NCBI GenBank assembly: GCA_932521035.1
Contig: OW051495.1
Coordinates: 9,486,001-9,550,000 of the forward strand
Origin: Oscheius dolichura
Taxonomy: Eukaryota; Nematoda; Chromadorea; Rhabditida; Rhabditidae
DNA length: 64,000 nucleotides
Direction: 5' to 3'
The notes under the pieces were generated by a model. It did no database searches. It was not told the origin of the DNA and saw nothing but the letters and a program-made list of their open reading frames with translations. Both the position numbers and the translations under genes were made by a program. Shown in pieces: positions 12,001 to 21,511 of the stretch. The first letter of the stretch is position 1. Every line of letters begins with the position of its first letter.

Positions 12001-12097
12001 AGACCGGTAACAACTGTTACGGGGTAAAGATAATTATTTCAGGTTCTGTTCTACCGTGATAAAGACATTTGCAGAAGAGATTTTCAGTAAGATGTAA
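9004..12097 (+). CDS. DUF288/STELLO-family putative glycosyltransferase, copy 1
   Basis: Fifteen exons join in frame to about 816 residues: 9004-9179, 9246-9366, 9407-9638, 9680-9944, 9990-10154, 10194-10328, 10367-10471, 10535-10730, 10770-10830, 10871-10956, 10999-11329, 11409-11608, 11648-11841, 11878-12006, 12043-12097. ATG 9004 gives a short basic N-terminus and one membrane helix (VLFFVIFGLINLTIYC), a type II Golgi-like anchor. DUF288 hallmarks follow: KWMIVTSIQYPTKDIE, LVVADVKTPANW, SYTRKNLGYLYAIMKGAEW, YDTDDDNKPYG (acidic cluster), NMWPRGFPLEYL, PWNSQNTLFHY and FCGTWTNDYE. Family knowledge: PF03385 is called STELLO after plant Golgi glycosyltransferase-like proteins; nematode members are uncharacterised. 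The intron after 11841 has a GC donor (GCAAGC). Ends with GEEIYG-like FAEEIFSKM. Three paralogues lie at 25-36 kb. No inactivating change seen. Confidence 0.85.
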
Positions 12098-12914
12098 CGG
12101 GTAGAAATGTTTGATCTCAACATATTTCCATTGTGGCTTGAGTAAAAATAGGCATGACCCAATTTCGCTGTATTCAATATGCTGAGACAGTGCTGCCAGC
12201 AAGGATCGTTTGGTCTTCCTATTCTCGAAAAAAATTGTTGCATTTTGCCCCTTCTAATTCTCTCGACAACTAAATGGCAGGGTGGGCTGTGTCATCGCTT
12301 GACGGTGCTGCAAACCACAAGAGATTTGTTTTCTGCTTCTACGACTAATATTTGGAAGTCTAGTGAAAAGAGATTAAGGGCATACTCGTACTTAATCTGG
12401 ATAAACTAGAGACGTCGTTGACGTAAGAGAAAATTTTTAGTGAATGACGAGAGAGAGAGAGAAGAATACGTTTCCTGAATGTTAATGGCCAGTTCCAGGA
12501 AGATGGCATGTGTCAGCAAGTAGATGGGATTACCGTAAATTAAATGGGCAGACCACAAATTTGGCAAATAAATGGATCTTTCGGGAATCTATACAAGCTA
12601 CGGAAGGTAATGTTGATGATTACCAGAAGAACCACAGGCAAAACTGACTGAAACGAAGGCTTCCAGTAGTCGAGGCATGTCCGGAGATACGGTAAGAGAG
12701 GTGAATTAAGTTCAACGAGTTTATTTGATCTACGGTAATTAACAAAAAAAGTTATCGTAGGATTACATACAAAAATAGAGATAAAGTATCAAAGGTTCAA
12801 TGAGACGACGCTTGAGACGGCTGGATAACAGACAGAGGAGTTGTTCCTGTTGTATTATTCACGACTACAGTAGTATCTTTCTCCGAGTAACCTAAAAACA
12901 GGTTTAAACCTTTA
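12098..12914. other. Intergenic, no feature recognised
   Basis: Between the convergent DUF288 copy 1 and the srx receptor. Short frames only. A GA-rich patch (GAGAGAGAGAGAAG) lies near 12450. Confidence 0.4.
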
Positions 12915-14040
12915 TCAACCCTTTTCCTTACATAGCTTCCGGATAGGACTGCTGATCAGTCTTCTGAATTCCTTATTGAAGAATAGAATGATCAATCCGT
13001 CGGTGGTGTGAACACAGCTCCAGGCCAGAGACGTTAAGATCCAGAAAATCCATCGATTATCGAAAAAGTAAGCACATAGGACAAAATACGTGCTGAGTTC
13101 CACCACGAAGACCAACATTTGGAGGATAGCCTGTTTGAGGAAATTGATCTCCCTCTTTCGCCGGGCTACTTGGGCCTGGGAAACGGCTGCGGACTAAAAT
13201 TTTTCATCAGTTTTTAGAAGGAAAGAAGGAAAGTACCACTTTATTCAGACGGTGGACATTGACTACGGTAATGAAATCAATTATTCCTATTAAGACAATG
13301 AGGCTGGTATCGCGGACGAAGTCACTGTACCAGGAGATATCCTCGCACGCCTAAAGTTTCCCGTTTCGGTAAGGGTGAAGATGTAAATGTGAATAGATAA
13401 CTAACCGGATTAGTGGTCTCGAAAAGAAAAGCCCAGTGAGGAGCGTCAAAGACGAAAGCACACTCAGACACGATAAGGTAGTGCATAGTCGTCCCATAGA
13501 CGACGGCAGTAATCCAGGTGAAAATAATAATAATCCAAGTGTTTCGTTCACTGTAATTATTCAATTTAAGTTATTCAAAAGATCACGATTAGAGCATTTT
13601 AAAGCTGAAACCAACCTGAAGACGGTCTCATAACGCATGGGAGTACAAATAGCCACGAAGCGATTGATAGAGATAAAGAAATGAGACCAGGTACAGATGT
13701 CATAACAGAACAAACTAATCCAACCGGGAACGTAAGAGTAAAAAATCAACGTCGGACTGTCTGTCCACATCACTGGAGCCACATAAAATGCAAAAATACA
13801 GCAAATAACGGTTTCCCCAGTAGCTTGACTGGCCAGTAAGCGGCCGAAGGGATTGTTCATAGTTGGCAGCTTTCTGGTGAAAAGAGCGATCGTGGTATTG
13901 CAACAGACACCGGTGAAACCAATCTATTGGGAATTCAGGTACTGTAGAGGGTAGGGACTTACAATGAAGATTACAAAAGCCGCCACATCCTTACCATAGA
14001 TGGTAATTAGGGGGTAGTCTCCTTCGGCGACGGAGCCCAT
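12915..14040 (-). CDS. Serpentine chemoreceptor, srx class (7TM GPCR)
   Basis: Exons 13963-14040, 13616-13923, 13406-13550, 13237-13350 and 12915-13193 join in frame to 307 residues. Seven hydrophobic segments are visible, from AAFVIFIIGFTGV near the start to the last helix before LIILFFNKEFRRLI. The diagnostic srx stretch is at the end of TM3: FFISINRFVAICTPMRYE (NRF in place of DRY). A Cys pair and a short charged C-terminus (KLCKEKG) are present. Family knowledge: srx genes belong to the nematode srg superfamily, expressed mainly in chemosensory neurons; the ligand is unknown. No lesions. The start is preferred because ATG 14040 gives a short N-terminus in frame with TM1. Confidence 0.85.
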
Positions 14041-14348
14041 CGCTCCCTACTACAGTCGTGTTATGGCGTGTTTTGAAGAATGAAGACATTTTAAACTGCC
14101 GGTAAAGGTTAATCCCGGGGGAAGTGAACTGACGCTGTATGCGTCGTACACGAGGAGAGAGTGTATTCACTAGACGATCAGAAGATGAGGTACGAGATGG
14201 AATGGCAGTGCGTAGGAGGGGGATGAACTTCGGTCATCATTAATTAACGAGTTCCAAAGAGGAAAGCGAAATAGACCGTCAACAGCGAGACGTCTCAGGG
14301 GACGATGTTCATGTCATTCCTTGGTAAAAATATTTATTAATTAATTCG
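14041..14348. other. Upstream region of the srx gene
   Basis: About 300 bp between the srx start and the 3' end of the C6 gene. No gene or repeat recognised. AATAAA on the minus strand near 14333-14340 probably serves the C6 gene. Confidence 0.4.
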
Positions 14349-15082
14349 TTAACCGAAACACACAGCAGTGCCGATGACCATAGTGTTCATATTTTCGGTG
14401 AAAGTCCACTGCCCCATTGCGTTGCAGACATATGTAGCTGTGGCGGGCTAAAGCTCCAAATTGTGACACGTCAACAATGACTAACTCACATTTCCGAGAC
14501 CCAGCATTCCTGCCTGTCCAATATCTGCTCCGTCGGGAGAGTAATTGTTGATGATGCCTTGTGTTATGGGAGGTCTCGGCGTACACGATAAGTTTAAAAC
14601 GGAACAACCGTTAGCATCATTTGGACCGGGCCTGGAAAGGAAGGAAATCTAGGGATGGGTAAAAAAGGGCGAACTCACATAGCTATGGGCGGCATAGTAT
14701 TCGGGTCAGTGGGATCAGAGCTGGGAAGTGTCATGGCATTACACATATTACATGCAGCAGCTAAATTAGGAAATGGGAAACTTCATAAACGGCCATTTAA
14801 TGATCTGATTTATCTACTTCGGTCAAAATTGCGAGTACTCTCGAGTAAAGATTGTACAGACTCGGCCGCCCCGCTGACTAAAACACAAACCCTACCGGCA
14901 GTTGTTGTTGGAACGGTGGTTGTCGGAGCGGCAGTTGTCGGAGCGGCAGTTGTTGGGGCGACAGTTGTTGGGGCGACAGTTATTGGAAGGGTAGTAGTCA
15001 CCCCAACGTTCGAAGTTCGGATGCATGAATAAGTTAAGCGAATATTATTAATCAGGAGAATAGTGGCTAGTCGGAACTTCAT
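14349..15082 (-). CDS. Secreted C6-domain protein with Thr/Pro-rich stalk
   Basis: Four exons; exon 1 is 14896-15082, then three exons down to the stop at 14349. ATG 15082 opens MKFRLATILLINNI, a weak signal peptide, followed by CIRTSNVGVTTT and a mucin-like APTTAAPTT tract (about 35 residues, likely O-glycosylated). Then come ACNMCNAMTLPSSDPTD, GPNDANGCSVLNLSC, YSPDGADIGQAG and VCNAMGQWTFTE, ending CFG. This Cys spacing with GPNDANGC matches the nematode C6 domain (PF01681/DUF281 type), an extracellular module of unknown function. Intron positions and phases equal those of the genes at 20650 and 24146. The longer Thr/Pro tract is peculiar to this copy. A promoter block shared with its paralogues lies at 15345-15409. 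A role as a carrier of O-glycans made by the neighbouring core-1 enzymes is speculative. Confidence 0.8.
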
Positions 15083-16097
15083 TAAAACTGCCCTTGCTTG
15101 AAGGGGGGTTAAGTTCGGAAGAAGAGCGGGGACGGAGCGGGGAAGAGACTGGAGGATCTGGCGGTGCCATGGAAGACTAACGGTTAAATTCATCCCGTTT
15201 TTGTCCCGACGGGCATTACAGACAAGAATCACGGGTTTTTCGACTTTGCATCTCCGCTGTCGGTCGGGATAATGCCTCTCCCTGTCGGGATAATCAAATC
15301 GCCGCCCGTATAATGTCTTCCTTTCAGCTAGCTGCAATGCTAATGTTTAAATACATCTCGTTCTTCTCTTTTTGCAGCCTTCCTCCCTGCCGAGACAGTT
15401 AGATCGTCCACCCGTAAAATGTCTTCTTTTCAGCCAGTTTTACCGTTAAGTTATGCGACGTAAGCTTATCTTGGGGCGAAGGGAACGGTGGAGATCTTCG
15501 CTCTCCTGGGTGGAAAGCGGGATTCTGACCTGCGACGGACAGCGCAAATTAAGAGAATAAGAAAGAATTATTAATTAACATGTTTCCAGCCCATTATCAC
15601 AAGATAACCCGTGTTATCGGAGGTAAACTGGCTAGTCTGCTCTTTGTTAGTCTGTTTGTTTGAAAACAAGATGTACTGTTAGAAGAACGTTCGAAGTTTG
15701 TTGCGGACAATAAAGCGGGGTTAGAAGTGGGTCCAGGTGCCTCTACGACCTGCCCGAAACCCGTTGCTTTTCCGTTTTTGAGAGGGGAAATTGAGAACAA
15801 TCTTCCGCTGGGTAGAAAAAAAGGGAACAACGCTACTACTATTTTTACGACGTCATTCAACTGTTCAGCGCTGATGTACCACAAAGTCACTCTTTCTCTT
15901 TCATGGTTCAGCTGCAGTAAGAATTCCAGGTTTATTGCAGTCTCTCTCCTTTTCTACTCCTGAGGATTTCAAATTTTACTGAAATCTTTGCCTATGCCAA
16001 ATAGAATCCTGGTTCCGTTCCAGCAGTATTTCTAGCGTCAAAATCTAATTAGGTTCAGGTTTTGCGGCCCTCCGGATGTCCCTGAGGCTGCTGTAAT
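15083..16097. other. Upstream region of the C6 gene and noncoding DNA
   Basis: Contains the conserved C6 promoter block (15345-15409) and repeated short motifs such as TAATGTCTTCCTTTCAGCTA (15310) and a variant at 15415. Nothing protein-coding recognised in 15480-16097. Confidence 0.4.
15345..15409 (-). promoter_or_regulatory. Conserved C6-family promoter block
   Basis: On the minus strand, GGACGATCTAACTGTCT (15393-15409) is followed about 40 bp later by the TATA-like GTATTTAAAC (15345-15354). The same two elements at the same spacing occur upstream of the C6 pseudogene (17866-17930) and the C6 gene at 20650 (20486-20552). Confidence 0.6.
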
Positions 16098-16711
16098 AAC
16101 CGTTCTAGTTCCGCCCTGGGTAAAGGCCCATGTCGGTGACGCCCTAGCCCGCGGTGGATGTGATAGAGAGTAGCTCGCCCTTCTGACTGAGGAGTCAGGC
16201 CACGCGGGAATAACGGTATACCAGCAAAGGTTGGGCAAGGAGATCACGCGATCTGTAAATGTAATAGTAGTCCTGTTTGCCTTCTGTTCTTGGGAGGAGC
16301 AAGGAGCGACGACGATATAGAGAACAGCCGGCGACGGTCGGAGAAATGCACAAAGTGACAACGATGAGATAATAAAGGAGCTTTATTAGGCTCAAATAGT
16401 AACGAGAATGACATACAATGGGGATGAGGAACCACCGGCTAGCTACACTGTGCAATCGGGAAGGCACGGGCTGAGGCAACCTGTGCTACTAGCAATAGAG
16501 TCGGAGATCTCTAGCTTACTAGCAACCGAGAGCTGCAGAGCTGCCAACCGCACGGGGCGGTTACATAGGTGCAACTGGCGCCTGCGCGGTGTTTAGCCGG
16601 CATGCTGACGCTTGGTGTCAGGGCGCACTTACTCTAGGATTTGAAGAGACTCACGGGGACGGTCGCCCTATTGCGCCTGTCCTCGACAGCCCACATGCCC
16701 TGAGCGTTACA
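16098..16711 (-). mobile_element. Possible solo LTR
   Basis: Read on the minus strand, the GC-rich stretch runs from TGTAACGCTCAGGG (16711) to GGTTATTACA (~16098), i.e. TG...CA ends. An AATAAAG signal sits at 16381-16387 and a T-rich tract follows, as in LTR U3-R-U5 order. No flanking target duplication or internal retroelement ORF was found, so the ends are tentative and it may be another repeat type. Confidence 0.25.
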
Positions 16712-16824
16712 GGTAAGAGTGGCTTGCGACGGCTGAAAATATCATATATTTGTGATGTTAATTCCCGGGTGGTAATGAGATTTTAATAATGTTGAGTTAG
16801 ATCGAATTTGCGAACAGCGTGAAA

Positions 16825-17230
16825 GATTGTGCTCTTTTGTACAAACGCCGGGCAAGCAAACGTTCGCCGGTAAATGAAAGTTCCGCGCCGCGTTTGCATC
16901 GGTAGCTTATACATTTCTTGACTATTTTCAAAAATTCAACCAGTATCTTGAAGAGCAGATCAGGGTGGTTCTAACCAAATGGTTCTCAGCTCAATACAGA
17001 AGATTTTCTATGAACAAAAACGTGTGAATACATCGAAATATGAATGTTTGCAGTTATAGAAAAGTTTCTCTCATGTCTATATTGCTACAAACCAGTTAGT
17101 TAAAACCGCCTTGATCTGCTCTCCAAGATACTGTTTGAATTTTTCAAAATAGTCAAGAAATGAACAAGCAACAGATGCAAACGCGGAAATTTCATTGACC
17201 GGCTTCTGTACAATAGAGCAAAAGATTGCT
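16825..17230. mobile_element. MITE with ~130-150 bp terminal inverted repeats
   Basis: The left arm (about 16825-16975) and right arm (about 17100-17230) are imperfect reverse complements. Core blocks include GCGTTTGCATC, ATTTCTTGACTATTTT, AAAAATTCAA-CAGTATCTTG and GAGCAGATCA. There is no internal ORF. One arm-like sequence of the same family is at 32325-32405 (CAAGAAATGAAC, TGACCGGCT, GTACAATAGAGC). The element abuts and replaces the 3' end of the C6 pseudogene. Confidence 0.75.
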
Positions 17231-17257
17231 GCCACCAAAAGTAAAAAAATAACTCAC

Positions 17258-17770
17258 ATCCTCAGGGGGAGCAGGTTCTCCTATTCCCTCATGGAAGTTA
17301 AGAAACTACGATGGGTTGTTATTAATTGGAGTACAGGTTATATGTATTGTCAGGCATCCTCCTTGAGAAACTGGGTCTCTGAAAAATTATCAATTCTCCG
17401 TAGGATACGAAAATCGGCTTGGTTAAAAAGGTGAAGAATAACTCACGCTATAACAGGCAGATGACCATTTACTTGGTCGTTCGGGTCCGTGCGAGCTTCA
17501 ATTTGACCTTTCGTACAACTGTTGCAGTCTAAACATGTGATTGTTTACCACCGGGCTTATTGAATTGAAAAACAAACAATACTTTAACTTGATGCCATCC
17601 GCCTATTATATTACTGGTAAAAAGGTAAAGCATACCAGTGCCGGTGGCAGCAGTGGTGACCGGTGCTACAGTTACAGTTACAGTAGTCACTCCAGTGTCC
17701 GAAGTTCGCACACATGAATAAACTGGTCCAATATTGGTAGAAAACAGAATGGTAAAAAAAGTAGTTGATG
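17258..17770 (-). pseudogene. C6-domain pseudogene truncated by the adjacent MITE
   Basis: Exons 17636 to ~17770, 17447-17528 and 17258-17378 align with the first three exons of the C6 genes: ILFSTNIGPVYSCVRTSDTG, DCNSCTKGQIEA, GGCLTIHITCTPINNNPS. Three lesions are seen. No ATG is in frame before the signal peptide; an in-frame TAG is at 17306-17308 just after NNNPS; and the fourth exon (VCNAMGQWTFT in the paralogues) is missing because the intron runs directly into the MITE at 16825-17230. The promoter block is still present at 17866-17930. Confidence 0.75.
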
Positions 17771-18301
17771 TATTTCTTGCTTCAAGTTCAAGTGTCCCAT
17801 TTTGCGGAATGCTAAAGTGTGAGATAAGAACAAGGAAGAGAACGCGATTCGGCGAAGCGGGGCTTGTTAAATACTCTTTGTTCTGGCTTCCATTTTCACC
17901 TTCGCCTCCATCGGGACAATTCGATCGTCCACCCTTGTAATGCCTGCCTTCTAGCACGGTTGACCGTTAAGCTACGTGAACTAAGCAAAACCATGGGAAA
18001 GAGAAACAATGAAGACCTTTGGGAGCCAGTCTCTCTCTCACTTTTAAGAGGATCATCGTGGCTCCGAAAACAACCGATCGACTGTCATACCGAGGAAGCT
18101 TCCCAGGGGTTCAAACGCTGCTGAACACGATAGTGCCCTGTAAATTTCTCTAGAGCGTCGACCTGTTTCGTAACCCCGATAAAATGGGGGTGGAACTAAA
18201 AATATGACTGTGTTAGTTAGCAAATCTTGATGACCAAATTTTATTACTGTTTTTTTCACAAAACTGGTATTCACTGGAATTCCCGCTCATAGCAGAGACG
18301 G
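17771..18301. other. Upstream region of the C6 pseudogene, 3' flank of the GT31 gene
   Basis: Holds GGACAATTCGATCGTCC (17914-17930) and GTTAAATAC (17866-17874), the shared C6 promoter block on the minus strand. The remainder has no recognised gene. Confidence 0.45.
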
Positions 18302-19518
18302 TTAACTTCCCAATCGAATCAGAAGTTCTTTCAAAACAGAAGAAGTTTCTTGTTTTTGCAGCTTGTTTCCTTGTGGAGCCACCCTGTATAAAAGTTCGTG
18401 GATAAGCCGTATCTCCTCTGCGGTCAAATGATGCAATGCGATGAGATTCTTGTGGAATATTGAATATCCTCGATGTTCCAAGGGATCCATTAGGAAACGT
18501 TTGGTAAGGTCGCCTCGAAAATGATATTCCGGCCTCCAAGGAAGAAACCTCTGCCGTCCTTTTTCATCTCTTGTGTCTCTGGAAACAAGTTGACTACAGT
18601 TTATGGAAGGCTACTCACTGAGCATAGATGCCTTTCGATGCCAAGCACCGTCCAATGGCATAATCTTCCCACTCGTGGTAGGGGCACGACACTCGGTCCT
18701 CGAACAACTTCTCAGCAAAAATCTTCATAGCCGCTCTACTCAAGATGTAGCCACTGCCGCCTGCATTATACCCGTGAGTAGGCTGAACTGATCACATAAT
18801 TTTATAACAGAGAGAATTTGATCCTACCGCCCGTCGTTTCAATCGAAATCCGAAATAATACGGTTCGTTTGGATCGTAATCCGAGAGAAAATCACGAAGA
18901 TTCTCTATTATTGCATAGGTGTCATCGTCCGCTTTATAGTACCTAAAAGGCTTCTTCTCTTTTTAAAACTAGAATGCATACCAATCGAATTCCGATGAAA
19001 TATTTCTGTAGATGTAAAAGAGGGCAAGGCGAGTTTTCCAGAACAACTTGAAGTAGCTACTGGGAAGTTGCCGGAATATGGTATGATAGGGAGTGTTCTG
19101 AACAACTAAAGTGTTTGAAAACAAACAGTAGACCTCATTGACAGACTTGTGATCGTCCGTGAGAAAATGAGAAGCGTCACAGTTCGGTAGCCAAGTTTCA
19201 TTCACGGCGGGCAGTCGCGTTTTGTGATAGACAGAAGTGGTCATCACCCAACAGAAGAGCCTGCCCCTTTTCGGCTGCTCCTCCGCCGCTGACGATACTT
19301 CTACCTCTTCTAGGAGCTCAGGGGTATACAAGCTAGAATCTTTGTGGGGAATATAATCAGACTTACTCAAAACCTGCTTGATCTATTGGAAAATAGGGAA
19401 CAATTTCAATGCCTGTCTTGTACTGTACCTCGTATAAAATTATCAACAACCCAATAAAAGTAATCATTACTGCATAGACCAGTCTTCTTTTACCATTTAG
19501 CCACCGCCACGGGCTAGT
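18302..19518 (-). CDS. Core-1 beta-1,3-galactosyltransferase-like enzyme (GT31, C1GalT family)
   Basis: Family role: adds Gal beta-1,3 to GalNAc-Ser/Thr, making the core-1 (T antigen) O-glycan in the Golgi. Motifs in order: basic N-terminus NGKRRLVYAV and a membrane helix MITFIGLLIILYE (exon from an acceptor at 19518); RLFCWVMTTSVYHKTR, LPAVNETWLPNCD, SHFLTDDHKSVNE, SYFKLFWKTRLAL, SSEFDWYYKADDDTY (intact DDD metal site), YNAGGSGYILSRAAM and EDYAIGRCLASKG. The C-terminal exon ends KELLIRLGS, stop 18302. All introns from the TM exon on join in frame. The start is uncertain: an upstream exon is needed unless translation begins at the internal ATG 19467. Compared with vertebrate C1GalT the C-terminal third is divergent. 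This is the intact counterpart of the broken copy at 5063-6537. Confidence 0.85.
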
Positions 19519-19520
19519 CT

Positions 19521-19931
19521 GAAAGAAAGGAGTTCACGGCTTGCCACAAGGAGACTAGCGCAAATGGAATTCCTCTGATCTGGTGTAACGTAGAAATTAA
19601 CAAAAAGCAGAAAAGGCGGAAATAGAAAGTAACAAACCGGCTTCAATATAAAGGTGGGCAATTTCATGAGATAGTTCGGAAAGATGGCAAATTTGCTGGA
19701 GCGCCAGATCGTAATCGTAAATATCGTCCTTTGCCCATCATATAGGTTACTTGAACTGGGCAAAGGCCCAACTTGAAGTGAAATCCCTGCGAGGGAAGAA
19801 AGGACTCTTTCCATGAAGTAAACCAGCTCCGCATAGCTCCGTATCCCTATTTCACGGGAACCGATTAGGAAGATGACCGGGATGTTCGAGCCAGAATGCG
19901 GGATGAGAAAGCCAGAGTGCCATTTCCGCAT
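19521..19931 (-). CDS. Unassigned hydrophobic ORF upstream of the GT31 gene
   Basis: ATG 19931 opens an uninterrupted, partly hydrophobic frame of about 135 codons with motifs SNIPVIFLIGSREIGIRSYA, MERVLSSLAGISLQVGPLP and CYFLFPPFLLFV. It runs in the same direction and ends at the splice acceptor of the GT31 TM exon, so it might be a 5' exon of that gene. Such an N-terminal extension is not usual for C1GalT. Not recognised as any family; it may be noncoding. Confidence 0.25.
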
Positions 19932-20649
19932 CAATTCCTGAATTATTTTTTGAAAGAAATCGAAAACATGTACGTAGAATTCAAGTTTGACGGCTGCTGC
20001 GGGTGAACTTCACTTTTGTCTAACAAATTTTTCCGTAAAACAGCTGCTGTATAAAAAAAAGTCCGCCCGCCGATTTTAATTCACAGCGAACGGCTGGCCT
20101 TAATGATTTACAGATAAAAGTTTTTGTGAAAAGGGAAAAGCGGAATCTGACAAGGCGCGCATGCCTACTTTTTTTGCCACTATTTGACCGCTCGTTTATG
20201 AGCTCCCGGTTATCGCCGACCATAAAATACCATGACGTGCAAAACTGATTTTATGACTATACTTCCACCGTCGATTGGGACTCGAGATAAATGTTACAAG
20301 AACCCTTTTGCCCCGTTGCCCTTTTGTTGCCTTGTCTCTTTCTTCTTCTGATCGTAAAGGGTGACTTTTGATTTCCGCGTTGTCTGTCGCATCCTTTCCC
20401 TGCGAGACTTCATTGTTTCTCCCGGATATTCGTAAGTCTTCGCGCCTTGTTTTAAAACTGGCTAAAAGGACGAAATTACAGAGGGGGACGATCTAATTGT
20501 CTGGGAAGAGGCGAGGGCGCAAATGGAAGCCGAGAACAAGGCGTATTTAAACAAGACCCTTTCATCACTTCTCCCCATTTCCGTATCTCTTTCCGGCGTT
20601 TCTGCTCTTCTCCTTAACTTGGCTCCTATCCAAAGGAAACTGAAGGTTA
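19932..20649. other. Intergenic region and promoter of the 20650 C6 gene
   Basis: Carries GGACGATCTAATTGTCT (20486-20502), then GTATTTAAAC (20543-20552) 40 bp downstream, on the plus strand. No gene recognised in 19932-20480. Confidence 0.5.
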
Positions 20650-21286
20650 ATGAAGCTCCGGATAGTTAGCCTTATTGTCTTGGCTCTTAATATTGGATTA
20701 ATTAATTCCTGTGTCAGAAGTTCGGACACTGGAGTGACGACTACTACCGCTGCCACCACAGGTATGGTGTATTATCACTTTCTCAGGCATCTTTTGTTTG
20801 GCCACCATGTTCTTTTAACCCCCCCCCCCCCCCCCCCCCCCCCGTTTAGCCTTTTTCCACTATTTTTGTTCTAGGTTGTATGAATGGAATAGCCTGTAAT
20901 CCTGCCACCCTTCCCAGGTCTGATATGCCCGGCGTAAGTCCTCACGCCCCCACTATTACGTGAGTATCCCTTTTTGCCATCTAGAGGTAACTCTTTTCTT
21001 CCAGTGCTGGCCCAAATGATGCCAACGGGTGCGCCACTGTAACGGCATCATGCATACCCATAGATAACAACCCAGTGAGTCTGGTTAATCTCTACTTGCC
21101 CGACGGAACAGATATTGGACAGGCAGGAGCTGCGGGTATCGGAAATGTGAGTTATTACTGTTGATGCATCATTATCGGTATTTCTAGCCTGGCACAGCTC
21201 CGTTTGTCTGCAACGCAATGGGACAGTGGACATTCACCGATATGGGGCTTACTACCGTGATTGGCAGTGTTCAGTGTTTTGGTTAA
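20650..21286 (+). CDS. Secreted C6-domain protein
   Basis: Exons 20650-20761, 20875-20959, 21005-21146 and 21188-21286 give 145 residues. The signal peptide MKLRIVSLIVLALNIGLINS is followed by CVRSSDTGVTTTTAATT, then GCMNGIACNPATLP, AGPNDANGCATVTASC, YLPDGTDIGQAG, FVCNAMGQWTF and a CFG end. The spacing of Cys and the GPNDANGC motif fit the nematode C6 domain. Introns are in the same places as in the genes at 14349 and 24146. Intron 1 contains an uninterrupted run of 23 C at 20821-20843. The stop TAA (21284-21286) overlaps AATAAA (21285-21290), implying an extremely short 3' UTR. Its function is not known. Confidence 0.85.
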
Positions 21287-21511
21287 TAAATATCGCCTTT
21301 TTTTCTCATCAAAATGTTTCCTATTAGTGGAGAAAGCAGGAAGGCATGCAAACTCTATGTTAGACTATGAGCGGCTAAAAAATATGCCGCGTTTCACATT
21401 ACAATAACACAGTAAACGATGGGGGGAGTAATCATGAACAGGAAACTTGGCGGAGCATCAAGGAATGCGAGATCTTTGGCGAAAAGGAACTTATCTATCC
21501 CAGGTCTCTCG

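Noticed and set aside
15849..15963. Coding exons in the 15.6-16.0 kb frames on either strand
   Set aside because: No splice-compatible neighbours, poor composition, no family motif.
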